NCBI RefSeq assembly: GCF_051014685.1
Contig: NC_135058.1
Coordinates: forward strand, 17,610,811 to 17,674,810
Length of the DNA stretch: 64,000 nucleotides
Direction: 5' to 3'
Source: Ptiloglossa arizonensis
Lineage: Eukaryota; Arthropoda; Insecta; Hymenoptera; Colletidae
Position numbers and translations under genes: made by a program. The notes under the pieces are model-generated. The model was not told the DNA's origin. It made no database searches and saw only the letters and a program-made list of their open reading frames with translations. Shown piece by piece: positions 51,896 to 63,566 of the stretch (positions within the stretch are counted from its first letter, which is position 1; each line of letters starts with the position of its first letter).

Positions 51896-54800
51896 TTTCC
51901 AACTCTGTGCAGAAGCACAAATTCAAAAACCTCCAAGTTTATCGGGAAATAATTCGTCAGAGAAGCGATAGATGCCGAGACAGGGTATGTTAGCCCATGT
52001 ATTGGATGTAGATAATAAAATAAAAATTTTTCTACAAAACTAAGAACAATACGCATCATCTATTAACTTCTGATTTCCAACTCTGTGCAGAAGCAAGATT
52101 CCAATATAATTTAATGGTCTGAACATTTAATTAACAAGAAAAGCATGGGTGGCACCATCTACGGCAAAATCTTCAAGTTTATCGGGAAATAATTCGTCAG
52201 CGAAGCGATAGATGTCGAGACAGGAGATGATAGCCCATGTATTGGATGTAGATAATAAAATAAAAATTTATCCATAAACCTAAGAACAATACGCATCATC
52301 TATTAACTTCTGATTTCCAACTCTGTGCAGAAGCAAGATTCCAATATAATTTAATGGTCTGAACATTTAATTAACAAGAAAAGCATGGGTGGCACCATCT
52401 ACGGCAAAATCTTCAAGTTTATCGGGAAATAATTCGTCAGAGAAGCGATAGATGCCGAGACAGGGTATGTTAGCCCATGTATTGGATGTAGATAATAAAA
52501 TAAAAATTTTTCTACAAAACTAAGAACAATACGCATCATCTATTAACTTCTGATTTCCAACTCTGTGCAGAAGCAAGATTCCAATATAATTTAATGGTCT
52601 GAACATTTAATTAACAAGAAAAGCATGGGTGGCACCATCTACGGCAAAATCTTCAAGTTTATCGGGAAATAATTCGTCAGAGAAGCGATAGATGCCGAGA
52701 CAGGGTATGTTAGCCCATGTATTGGATGTAGATAATAAAATAAAAATTTTTCTACAAAACTAAGAACAATACGCATCATCTATTAACTTCTGATTTCCAA
52801 CTCTGTGCAGAAGCAAGATTCCAATATAATTTAATGGTCTGAACATTTAATTAACAAGAAAAGCATGGGTGGCACCATCTACGGCAAAATCTTCAAGTTT
52901 ATCGGGAAATAATTCGTCAGCGAAGCGATAGATGTCGAGACAGGAGATGATAGCCCATGTATTGGATGTAGATAATAAAATAAAAATTTATCCATAAACC
53001 TAAGAACAATACGCATCATCTATTAACTTCTGATTTCCAACTCTGTGCAGAAGCAAGATTCAAATTTAATTTAATGGTGTGATAATTTAATTAACAAGAA
53101 AAGCATGGGTGGCACCATCTACGGTAAAATCGTCAATTTTATCGGGAAATAATTCGTCAGCGAAGCGCCAGATGCCGAGACAGGTTATGTTAGCCCATGT
53201 ATCGGATGTAGATAATAAAATAAAAATTTTTCTATAAAACTAAGAACAATACGCATCATCTATTAACTTCTGATTTCCAACTCTGTGCAGAAGCAAGATT
53301 CCAATATAATTTAATGGTCTGAACATTTAATTAACAAGAAAAGCATGGGTGGCACCATCTACGGCAAAATCTTCAAGTTTATCGGGAAATAATTCGTCAG
53401 AGAAGCGATAGATGCCGAGACAGGGTATGTTAGCCCATGTATTGGATGTAGATAATAAAATAAAAATTTTTCTACAAAACTAAGAACAATACGCATCATC
53501 TATTAACTTCTGATTTCCAACTCTGTGCAGAAGCAAGATTCCAATATAATTTAATGGTCTGAACATTTAATTAACAAGAAAAGCATGGGTGGCACCATCT
53601 ACGGCAAAATCTTCAAGTTTATCGGGAAATAATTCGTCAGCGAAGCGATAGATGTCGAGACAGGAGATGATAGCCCATGTATTGGATGTAGATAATAAAA
53701 TAAAAATTTATCCATAAACCTAAGAACAATACGCATCATCTATTAACTTCTGATTTCCAACTCTGTGCAGAAGCAAGATTCCAATATAATTTAATGGTCT
53801 GAACATTTAATTAACAAGAAAAGCATGGGTGGCACCATCTACGGCAAAATCTTCAAGTTTATCGGGAAATAATTCGTCAGAGAAGCGATAGATGCCGAGA
53901 CAGGGTATGTTAGCCCATGTATTGGATGTAGATAATAAAATAAAAATTTTTCTACAAAACTAAGAACAATACGCATCATCTATTAACTTCTGATTTCCAA
54001 CTCTGTGCAGAAGCAAGATTCCAATATAATTTAATGGTCTGAACATTTAATTAACAAGAAAAGCATGGGTGGCACCATCTACGGCAAAATCTTCAAGTTT
54101 ATCGGGAAATAATTCGTCAGCGAAGCGATAGATGTCGAGACAGGAGATGATAGCCCATGTATTGGATGTAGATAATAAAATAAAAATTTATCCATAAACC
54201 TAAGAACAATACGCATCATCTATTAACTTCTGATTTCCAACTCTGTGCAGAAGCAAGATTCAAATTTAATTTAATGGTGTGATAATTTAATTAACAAGAA
54301 AAGCATGGGTGGCACCATCTACGGTAAAATCGTCAATTTTATCGGGAAATAATTCGTCAGCGAAGCGCCAGATGCCGAGACAGGTTATGTTAGCCCATGT
54401 ATCGGATGTAGATAATAAAATAAAAATTTTTCTACAAAACTAAGAACAATACGCATCATCTATTAACTTCTGATTTCCAACTCTGTGCAGAAGCAAGATT
54501 CCAATATAATTTAATGGTCTGAACATTTAATTAACAAGAAAAGCATGGGTGGCACCATCTACGGCAAAATCTTCAAGTTTATCGGGAAATAATTCGTCAG
54601 AGAAGCGATAGATGCCGAGACAGGGTATGTTAGCCCATGTATTGGATGTAGATAATAAAATAAAAATTTTTCTACAAAACTAAGAACAATACGCATCATC
54701 TATTAACTTCTGATTTCCAACTCTGTGCAGAAGCAAGATTCCAATATAATTTAATGGTCTGAACATTTAATTAACAAGAAAAGCATGGGTGGCACCATCT

Positions 54801-57110
54801 ACGGCAAAATCTTCAAGTTTATCGGGAAATAATTCGTCAGCGAAGCGATAGATGTCGAGACAGGAGATGATAGCCCATGTATTGGATGTAGATAATAAAA
54901 TAAAAATTTATCCATAAACCTAAGAACAATACGCATCATCTATTAACTTCTGATTTCCAACTCTGTGCAGAAGCAAGATTCCAATATAATTTAATGGTCT
55001 GAACATTTAATTAACAAGAAAAGCATGGGTGGCACCATCTACGGCAAAATCTTCAAGTTTATCGGGAAATAATTCGTCAGAGAAGCGATAGATGCCGAGA
55101 CAGGGTATGTTAGCCCATGTATTGGATGTAGATAATAAAATAAAAATTTTTCTACAAAACTAAGAACAATACGCATCATCTATTAACTTCTGATTTCCAA
55201 CTCTGTGCAGAAGCAAGATTCCAATATAATTTAATGGTCTGAACATTTAATTAACAAGAAAAGCATGGGTGGCACCATCTACGGCAAAATCTTCAAGTTT
55301 ATCGGGAAATAATTCGTCAGCGAAGCGATAGATGTCGAGACAGGAGATGATAGCCCATGTATTGGATGTAGATAATAAAATAAAAATTTATCCATAAACC
55401 TAAGAACAATACGCATCATCTATTAACTTCTGATTTCCAACTCTGTGCAGAAGCAAGATTCAAATTTAATTTAATGGTGTGATAATTTAATTAACAAGAA
55501 AAGCATGGGTGGCACCATCTACGGTAAAATCGTCAATTTTATCGGGAAATAATTCGTCAGCGAAGCGCCAGATGCCGAGACAGGTTATGTTAGCCCATGT
55601 ATCGGATGTAGATAATAAAATAAAAATTTTTCTACAAAACTAAGAACAATACGCATCATCTATTAACTTCTGATTTCCAACTCTGTGCAGAAGCAAGATT
55701 CCAATATAATTTAATGGTCTGAACATTTAATTAACAAGAAAAGCATGGGTGGCACCATCTACGGCAAAATCTTCAAGTTTATCGGGAAATAATTCGTCAG
55801 CGAAGCGATAGATGTCGAGACAGGAGATGATAGCCCATGTATTGGATGTAGATAATAAAATAAAAATTTATCCATAAACCTAAGAACAATACGCATCATC
55901 TATTAACTTCTGATTTCCAACTCTGTGCAGAAGCAAGATTCAAATTTAATTTAATGGTGTGATAATTTAATTAACAAGAAAAGCATGGGTGGCACCATCT
56001 ACGGTAAAATCGTCAATTTTATCGGGAAATAATTCGTCAGCGAAGCGCCAGATGCCGAGACAGGTTATGTTAGCCCATGTATCGGATGTAGATAATAAAA
56101 TAAAAATTTTTCTATAAAACTAAGAACAATACGCATCATCTATTAACTTCTGATTTCCAACTCTGTGCAGAAGCAAGATTCCAATATAATTTAATGGTCT
56201 GAACATTTAATTAACAAGAAAAGCATGGGTGGCACCATCTACGGCAAAATCTTCAAGTTTATCGGGACATAATTCGTCAGCGAAGCGATAGATGTCGAGA
56301 CAGGAGATGATAGCCCATGTATTGGATGTAGATAATAAAATAAAAATTTATCCATAAACCTAAGAACAATACGCATCATCTATTAACTTCTGATTTCCAA
56401 CTCTGTGCAGAAGCAAGATTCAAATTTAATTTAATGGTGTGATAATTTAATTAACAAGAAAAGCATGGGTGGCACCATCTACAGCAAAATCGTCAATTTT
56501 ATCGGGAAATAATTCGTCAGCGAAGCGTCAGATGCCGAGACAGGTTATGTTAGCCCATGTATCGGATGTAGATAATAAAATAAAAATTTTTCTATAAAAC
56601 TAAGAACAATACGCATCATCTATTAACTTCTGATTTCCAACTCTGTGCAGAAGCAAGATTCCAATATAATTTAATGGTGTGAACATTTAATTAACAAGAA
56701 AAGCATGGGTGGCACCATCTACGGCAAAATCTTCAAGTTTATCGGGAAATAATTCGTCAGAGAAGCGATAGATGTCGAGACAGCAGATGTTAGCCCATGT
56801 ATTGGATGTAGATAATAAAATTAAAATTCTTCTATCAAACTAAGAACAATACGCATTACCTATTAGCATCTGATTCCCAACTCTGTGCAGAAGCACAAAT
56901 TCAAAAATAATTTAATTGGTTAAAAATTGAATTAATCAGAAACGCACGAGCGGCACCATCTACGGTAAAATGTCCAAGCTGGTCGAGAAATAATTTATTA
57001 GCCAGGTCCTTGACGGCGAGACAGTAGCTGTTAGACAGTGTATTGGAATGCAGCTGACAAAATATACACTTTTCATAAAAAATATAGACAAACACTTCGT
57101 CTAGACGTAT
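51896..57110 (+). repeat. 240-bp satellite array with higher-order structure
   Basis: About 21 tandem monomers of exactly 240 bp (the core register runs from 52081 to 56880), flanked by degenerate or truncated units. Three main types are separable by eye. A has GATGCCGAGACAGGGTATGT, B has GATGTCGAGACAGGAGATGA with TCCATAAACC, and C has CAAATTTAATTTAATGGTGT with GAAGCGCCA. From 52081 the order is B A A B C A B A B C A B A B C B C B C' D. The ABABC pentamer (1200 bp) at 53281-54480 recurs almost unchanged at 54481-55680. No coding frame persists. Such an array suggests heterochromatin, subtelomeric or pericentromeric. Confidence 0.97.
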
Positions 57111-57226
57111 ACATAGGATGGCATGAATTAACTGTCAGATTCCCTGCGGAAGACTCATTCGTCGTAATATGGGAGTACTATTGACGCGATGAAATACTAC
57201 TTTTCTATAAAAAATTCAAGTTACAC
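57111..57226. other. Junction between the satellite and anchor copy 2
   Basis: Unique AT-rich linker between the last degenerate 240-bp unit and the anchor. No feature was recognised. Confidence 0.5.
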
Positions 57227-57659
57227 GCGTATTGTATAAATGATAAGAAATAAACAAACTTAATTTAAAATGTCTAACAAACAATTATTACTTCCCATGT
57301 GTTAAAAAGTTAATAAACTTTAGCAACATGTTAGAAAGCATCTTCTGCATTGCAAGTCGATTAAAATTAATTTCTATAACCTAGTTAACTCTTTGTAATG
57401 AGTCAATTAGATACATAAGTAAAATATATGCATGTAAATAATATGGTAATTGTAACATTAGTATTCGGAAGATTCGTAAATGTTAATAATGATCGAGCAG
57501 ATAAACAAACATTCACTGAACCCGTTCGCCTTAATAGATTTCCGAACTTGTTTATGTATATTTATCATAATTATTAACAATCGTCCACAGAACCATAGTA
57601 TGGTCAATTACTAAGAATATCTTGGTTAAAGTAATGGCGGAAGGGTACTTAAATTGATT
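57227..57659 (+). repeat. Anchor repeat, copy 2 (about 430 bp)
   Basis: AT-rich block directly repeated at 63567-64000 with an offset of 6340-6341 bases and only scattered differences. It immediately precedes the TATA/initiator promoter. It contains no open frame of note. The pair could delimit a 6.34-kb tandem macrosatellite unit, or be terminal repeats of an element; I see no clear TG...CA ends. Confidence 0.93.
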
Positions 57660-57711
57660 GAAAATTTTATTAAGGCCAATTGACGCAACTGCCGAATACC
57701 TTGTCCGAGGG

Positions 57712-57747
57712 TATATAAGGAGGTACCGGTTGCGAAAATTTTCATTC
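57712..57747 (+). promoter_or_regulatory. Core promoter: TATA box plus insect-type initiator, facing the telomere-like array
   Basis: TATATAAG at 57712-57719 and TCATTC (a perfect match to the insect initiator TCAKTY) at 57742-57747. The first T of TATA lies 32 bases before the initiator A (57744), the standard spacing for RNA polymerase II. Transcription would run rightward, through a 21-bp minisatellite and into the CCCAGACCTAA array. The sequence match is direct; activity is inferred. Confidence 0.6.
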
Positions 57748-57788
57748 CGCGGGGAAATCCCGAGGTGGACGGATTTCTAAAGGCCCGG

Positions 57789-58031
57789 ATGACCAGCCCC
57801 GGGACCACCACCAACCAGGACCACCACCGTCGCCATAGGACCTCTCAGCACCGCCACAGGACCCTTCAGCGTCGCCACAGGATCCTTCAGCGGCGCCATA
57901 GGACCCCTCAGCGACGCCATCAGAACCCTCAACGCCGTCACAGGAACCCTCAGCGCCGCTACCGGACATCTCAGAGTCACCACAGAACCCATCAGCGGCG
58001 CCACACGAGCCCGGACCTAACCCAGACCTAA
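57789..58031 (+). other. Open frame over the minisatellite, probably non-coding
   Basis: An 80-codon frame starting at the first ATG after the predicted initiator (45 bases downstream). It reads as a seven-residue Arg/His/Gln-rich repeat (for example QRRHRTP) because the underlying unit is 21 bp, and stops inside the telomere-like array. It has no recognised domain, and open frames occur on the other strand too. I lean to an artefact of the repeat within a possible transcript. Confidence 0.25.
57843..58010 (+). repeat. 21-bp GC-rich minisatellite
   Basis: About eight units of the form CAGCGCCGCCACAGGACCCCT with a few changes each. The same unit recurs singly or in pairs throughout the array to 63.5 kb, where it forms the GC-rich spacers between runs of the 11-base repeat. 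Confidence 0.92.
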
Positions 58032-61000
58032 CCCACACCTAACCCAGACCTAACCCAGACCTAACCCAGACCTAACCCAGACCTAACCCAGACCTAACCC
58101 AGACCTAACCCAGACCTAACCCAGACCTAACCCAGACCTAACCCAGACCTAACCCACACCTAACCCAGACCTAACCCAGTCCTGACCCCGGAAATAACAC
58201 GGACCCATCAGCGCCGCCACAGGGCCCCTAAGCGCTGACACAGGACCCCTCAGCGACGCCACAGGACCCATCAGCACCGCCGCAGGGACTCTCAGCGCCG
58301 CCACAAGACCCCGGACCAAACACAGACCTAACTCAGGACACCTCACCGCCGCCACAAGGCCCCGGACCTAACCCAGACCTAACCCAGGACCCCTCTACGC
58401 CACCACAAGACCCCGGACCTAACCCAGACCTAACCCAGACCTAACCCAGACCAAATCCAGTCCTGACCCAGGAACTAACACGGACCCATCAGCGCCGCCA
58501 CAGGGCCCCTAAGTGCTGCCACAGGACCTCTCAACGCCGTCACAGGACCCCTCAGCGCCGCTACCGGACATCTCACAGTCACCACAGAACCCCTCAGCGC
58601 CGCCACACGACCCTGGACCTAACCCAGACCTAACCCAGACCTAACCCACACCTAACCCAGACCTAACCCAGTCCTGACCCCGGACCTAACCCAGACCTAA
58701 CCCAGACATAACCCAGACCTAACCCAGACCTAACCCAGACCTAACCCAGACCTAACCCAGACCTAACCCAGACCTAACACAGACCTAACCCAGACCTAAC
58801 CCAGATCTAACCCAGACGTAACCCAGTTCTGACCCCGGAACTAACTCCGGAACTAACACAGATCCCTCAGCGCTGCCACAGGACCCCTCAGAGTCGCCTC
58901 AGTACACTTCAGAGCCGCCCCATGACAACAGACCTAACCCAGACCTAACCCAGACGTAACCCAGTCCTGACCCCGGAACTAACCCCGGAAATTATACAGA
59001 CCCCTCAGCTACGCGACAGGACCCCTCAGCGCTGCTACCGAAGCCCTTAGCGACGCCACCGGACCCCTCAGCGCCGCCACTGGACCACGGACCTAACCCA
59101 GACCTAACCCAGATCCCCAGACCTAACCCAGAACTAAACCAGACCTAACGCAGATCTATCTCAGACGTAATCCAGTCCTGACTACGACCGAACACCGGAA
59201 CCAACCCGGACCCTTCAGCGACGCCACCGGACCCCTCAGCGGCGCCATATGTCCCCGGACCTAACCTAGACCTAACCCAGACCTAACCCAGACCTAACCC
59301 AGACCTAACGCAGATCTAACTCAGACATAACTCAGTCCTGAACCCGACCGAACCCCGGAACTCACCCGGACCCCTCAGCCACGCTACCGGACCCCTCAGC
59401 GGCACCACATGACCCCGGACCTAACCCAGACCTAACCCAGAACCCCAGACCTAACCCAGAACTAACCCAGACCTAACGCAGATCTATCTCAGACGTAATC
59501 CAGTCCTGACTCCGCCGAACCCCGGAACCAACCCGGACCCTACAGCGACGCCACCGGACCCCTCAGCGGCGCCACATGATCCCGGACCTAACCCAGACCT
59601 AACCCAGACCTAACCCAGACCAAACGCAGACTTAACCCAGTCCTGACCCTGGACCTAACACCGGAACTGACCCGGAACCCTCAGCGCCACCACAAACTCC
59701 TCATCGCCGCCACAGGGGACCCCAGCGCCACCACAGAACCCCGGACCTAACCCAGAACTAACCCGGAACTAACGCAGATCTAACTCAGACGTAACCCAGT
59801 CTTGACCGCGGACCGAACCCCGGAAGTAACCCGGAGACCTCAGCGACACCACTGGACCCCTCAGCGCCGCCACAGGGCCACGGTCCTAACACAGAACACC
59901 AGACCTAACCCAGACCTAACCCAGACCTAACCCAGATCTAACCCAGACCTAACTCTGACCTAACCCAGACCTAACCCAGAACTAACCCAGACCTAACGCA
60001 GATCTAACTCAGACGTAACCCTGTCCTGACCCCGACCGAACCCCGGAACTCACCCGGGCCCCTCAGCCATGCCACCGCACCCCTCAGCGGCGCCACATGA
60101 CCCCGGACCTAACCTAGACCTAACCCAGACCAAACGTAGACTTAACCCAGTCCTGACCCCGGGCCTAACACCGGAACAAACTCGGAAACCTCAGCGCCTC
60201 CACAAACTTCTCATCACCGCCACAGGGGCTCCCAGCGCCACCACAGAACCCCGGACCTAACCCAGACCTAACCCAGAACTAACCCAGACCTAACGCAGAT
60301 CTAACTCAGAGGTAACCCAGTCCTGACCGCGGACCGAACCCCGGAAGTAACCCGGAGACCTCAGCCACACCACCGGACCCCTCAGCGCCACCATAGGGTC
60401 TCGATCCTAACCCGGAACCCCAGACCTAACCCAGACCTAACCCAGACCTAACTCTGACCTAACCCAGACCTAACCCAGAACTAACCCAGACCTAACGCAG
60501 ATCTAACTCAGACGTAACCCTGTCCTGACCCCGACCGAACCCCGGAACTCACCAGGGCCCCTCAGCCATGCCACCGCACCCCTCAGCGGCGCCACATGAC
60601 CCCGGACCTAACCTAGACCTAACCCAGACCAAACGTAGACTTAACCCAGTCCTGACCCCGGGCCTAACACCGGAACAAACTCGGAAACCTCAGCGCCTCC
60701 ACAAAGTTCTCATCACCGCCACAGGGGCTCCCAGCGCCACCACAGAACCCCGGACCTAACCCAGACCTAACCCAGAACTAACCCAGACCTAACGCAGATC
60801 TAACTCAGAGGTAACCCAGTCCTGACCGCGGACCGAACCCCGGAAGTAACCCGGAGACCTCAGCCACACCACCGGACCCCTCAGCGCCACCATAGGGTCT
60901 CGATCCTAACCCGGAACCCCAGACCTAACCCAGACCTAACCCAGACCTAACCCAGATCTAATCCAGACCTAACTCAGACCAAACCCAGACATAACCCAGA

Positions 61001-63545
61001 CCTAACCCAGAAGTAACCCAGACCTAACGCAGATCTAACTCAGACGTAACCCAGTCCTGACCGCGGATCGAACCCCAGAAGTAACCCGGAGACCTCAGAC
61101 ACACCACCGGACCCCTCAGCGCCGCCATAGGGTCTCGGTCCTAACCCGGAACCCCAGACCTAACCCAGACCTAACCCAGACCTAACCCAGATCTAACCCA
61201 GACCTTACTCAGACCTAACCCAGACCTAACCCAGAACTAACCCAGACCTAACGCAGATCTAACTCAGACGTAACCCAGTCCTGACCGCGGACCGAACCCT
61301 GGAAGTAACCCGGAGACCTCAGCGACACCACCGGACCTTCAGCGCCGCCACAGGGCCTCGGTCCTGACCCAGAACCCCAGACATATCCCTGACCTAACCC
61401 TGACCAAACCCAGTCCTAACCCAGATCTAACCCAGACCGAACTCAGACCTAACCCAGACCTAACCCAGAACTAACCCAGACCTAACGCAGATCTAGCTCA
61501 GACGTTACTCAGTCCTGACCCCGACCGAACCCCGAAACTCACACGGACCCCTCAGCCACGCCACCGGACCCCTCAGCGGCGTCACATGACCTCTGACCTA
61601 ACCTAGACCTAACCCAGACCAAACGTAGACTTAACCCAATCCTGACCCCGGACCTAACACCGGAATTATACCGGAACCCTCAGCGCCACCACAAACTCCA
61701 CATCACCGCCACAGGGGCCCCCAGCGCCACCACAAAACCCCGGACCTAACCCAGAACTAACCCAGAACTAACCCAGACCTAACGCAGATCTAACTCAGAC
61801 GTAACCCAGTCCTGACCCCAGACCGAACCCAGGAAGTAAAACGGAGACCTCAGCGACACCACCGGACCCCTCAGCGCCGCCACAGGTCCTCGGTCCTGAC
61901 CCAGAACCCCAGACATATCCCTGACCTAACCCTGACCAAACCCAGACCTAACCCAGATCTAACCCAGACCGAACTCAGACCTAACCCAGACCTAACCCAG
62001 AACTAACCCAGACCTAACGCAGATCTAGCTCAGACGTTACTCAGTCCTGACCCCGACCGAACCCCGAAACTCACACGGACCCCTCAGCCACGCCACCGGA
62101 CCCCTCAGCGGCGTCACATGACCTCTGACCTAACCTAGACCTAACCCAGACCAAACGTAGACTTAACCCAATCCTGACCCCGGACCTAACACCGGAATTA
62201 TACCGGAACCCTCAGCGCCACCACAAACTCCACATCACCGCCACAGGGGCCCCCAGCGCCACCACAAAACCCCGGACCTAACCCAGACCTAACCCAGAAC
62301 TAACCCAGACCTAACGCAGATCTAACTCAGACGTAACCCAGTCCTGACCCCAGACCGAACCCAGGAAGTAAAACGGAGACCTCAGCGACACCACCGGACC
62401 CCTCAGCGCCGCCACAGGTCCTCGGTCCTAACCCAGAACCTCAGACCTAACCCAGACCTAACCCAGATCTAACCCAGACCTAACTCAGACCTAACCCAGA
62501 CCTAACCCAGAACTAACCCAGTCCTAACGCAGATCTAACTCAGACGTAACCCAGTCCTGACCCCGACAGAACCCCGGAACTCACCCGGACCCCTCAGCCA
62601 CGCCACCGGACCCCTCAGCGGCGCCACATGACCCCGGACCTAACCTAGACCTAACCCAGACCAAACGTAGACTTAACCCAGTCCTGACTCCGGACCTAAC
62701 ACCGGAACTAGCCCGGAACCCTCAGCGACACCACAAACTTCTCATCACCGCCACAGGGGCCCCCAGCGCCACCACAGAACCCCGGACCTAACCCAGACCT
62801 AGCCCAGAACTAACCCAGACCTAACGCAGATCTAACTCAGAAGTAACCCAGTCCTGATCCCGGACCGAACCCCGGAAGTAAATCGGAGACCTCAGGGACA
62901 CCACCGGACCCCTCAGCGCCGCCACAGGGCCTCGGTCCTAACGCAGAACCCCAGACCTAACCCAGACCTAATCCAGACCTAACCCAGATCTAACCCTGAC
63001 CTAACTCAGACCTAACCCAGAACTAACCCAGACCTAACGCAGATCTAACTCAGACGTTACTCAGTCCTGACCCCGACCGAACCCCGAAACTCATCCGGAC
63101 CCCTCAGCCACGCCAACGGTCCCCTCAGCGGCGCCACATGACCCCGGACCTAACCCAGACCTAACCCAGACCAAACGTAGACTTAACCCAGTCCTGACCC
63201 CGGGCTTAACACCGGAACTAACCCGGAAACCTCAGGGCCAACACAAACTCCTCATGACCGCCACAGGGGCCCCCAGCACCACCACAGAATCCCGGACGTA
63301 ACCCAGACCTAACCCAGAACTAACCCAGACCTAACGCAGATCTAACTCAGGAGTAACCCAGTCCTGACCCCGGACCGAACCCCGGAAGTAAACCGGAGAC
63401 CTCAGCGACACCACCGGACCCCTCAGCGCCGCCACAGGGCCACGGTCCTATCCCAGAACCCCAGACCTAACCCAGACCTAACCCAGACCTAACCCAGACC
63501 TAACGCTGACCTAACCCAGACGTAACCCAGTCCTGAGCTCGGAAC
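58011..63545 (+). repeat. Degenerate telomere-like array of CCCAGACCTAA (TTAGGTCTGGG on the minus strand)
   Basis: Runs of the exact 11-base unit (about 17 in a row at 58011-58180, more at 58615-58810) alternate with the 21-bp GC-rich spacer and with variants such as CGCAGATCTAA and CTCAGACGTAA. From about 59.3 kb this organises into blocks of about 500-540 bp: the landmark CTCAGCCACGCCACC recurs near 59376, 60064, 60563, 61548, 62086, 62585 and 63104. The G-rich strand points left, toward the genes. Open frames here (for example 60069-60260 and 60568-60759) are repeats of one another and not genes. Confidence 0.95.
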
Positions 63546-63566
63546 TAACTCCGAAACTAGTTGTAC

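Noticed and set aside
57742..58355. Minus-strand Gly/Ala/Ser-rich and Val/Leu-rich frames over the minisatellite
   Set aside because: The 21-bp unit leaves several frames open on both strands; no supporting promoter or motif.
60069..60759. Two identical 63-codon frames beginning MPPHPSAAPHDPG
   Set aside because: Copies of one another from a 499-base tandem block of the telomere-like array; chance open frames in repeat DNA.
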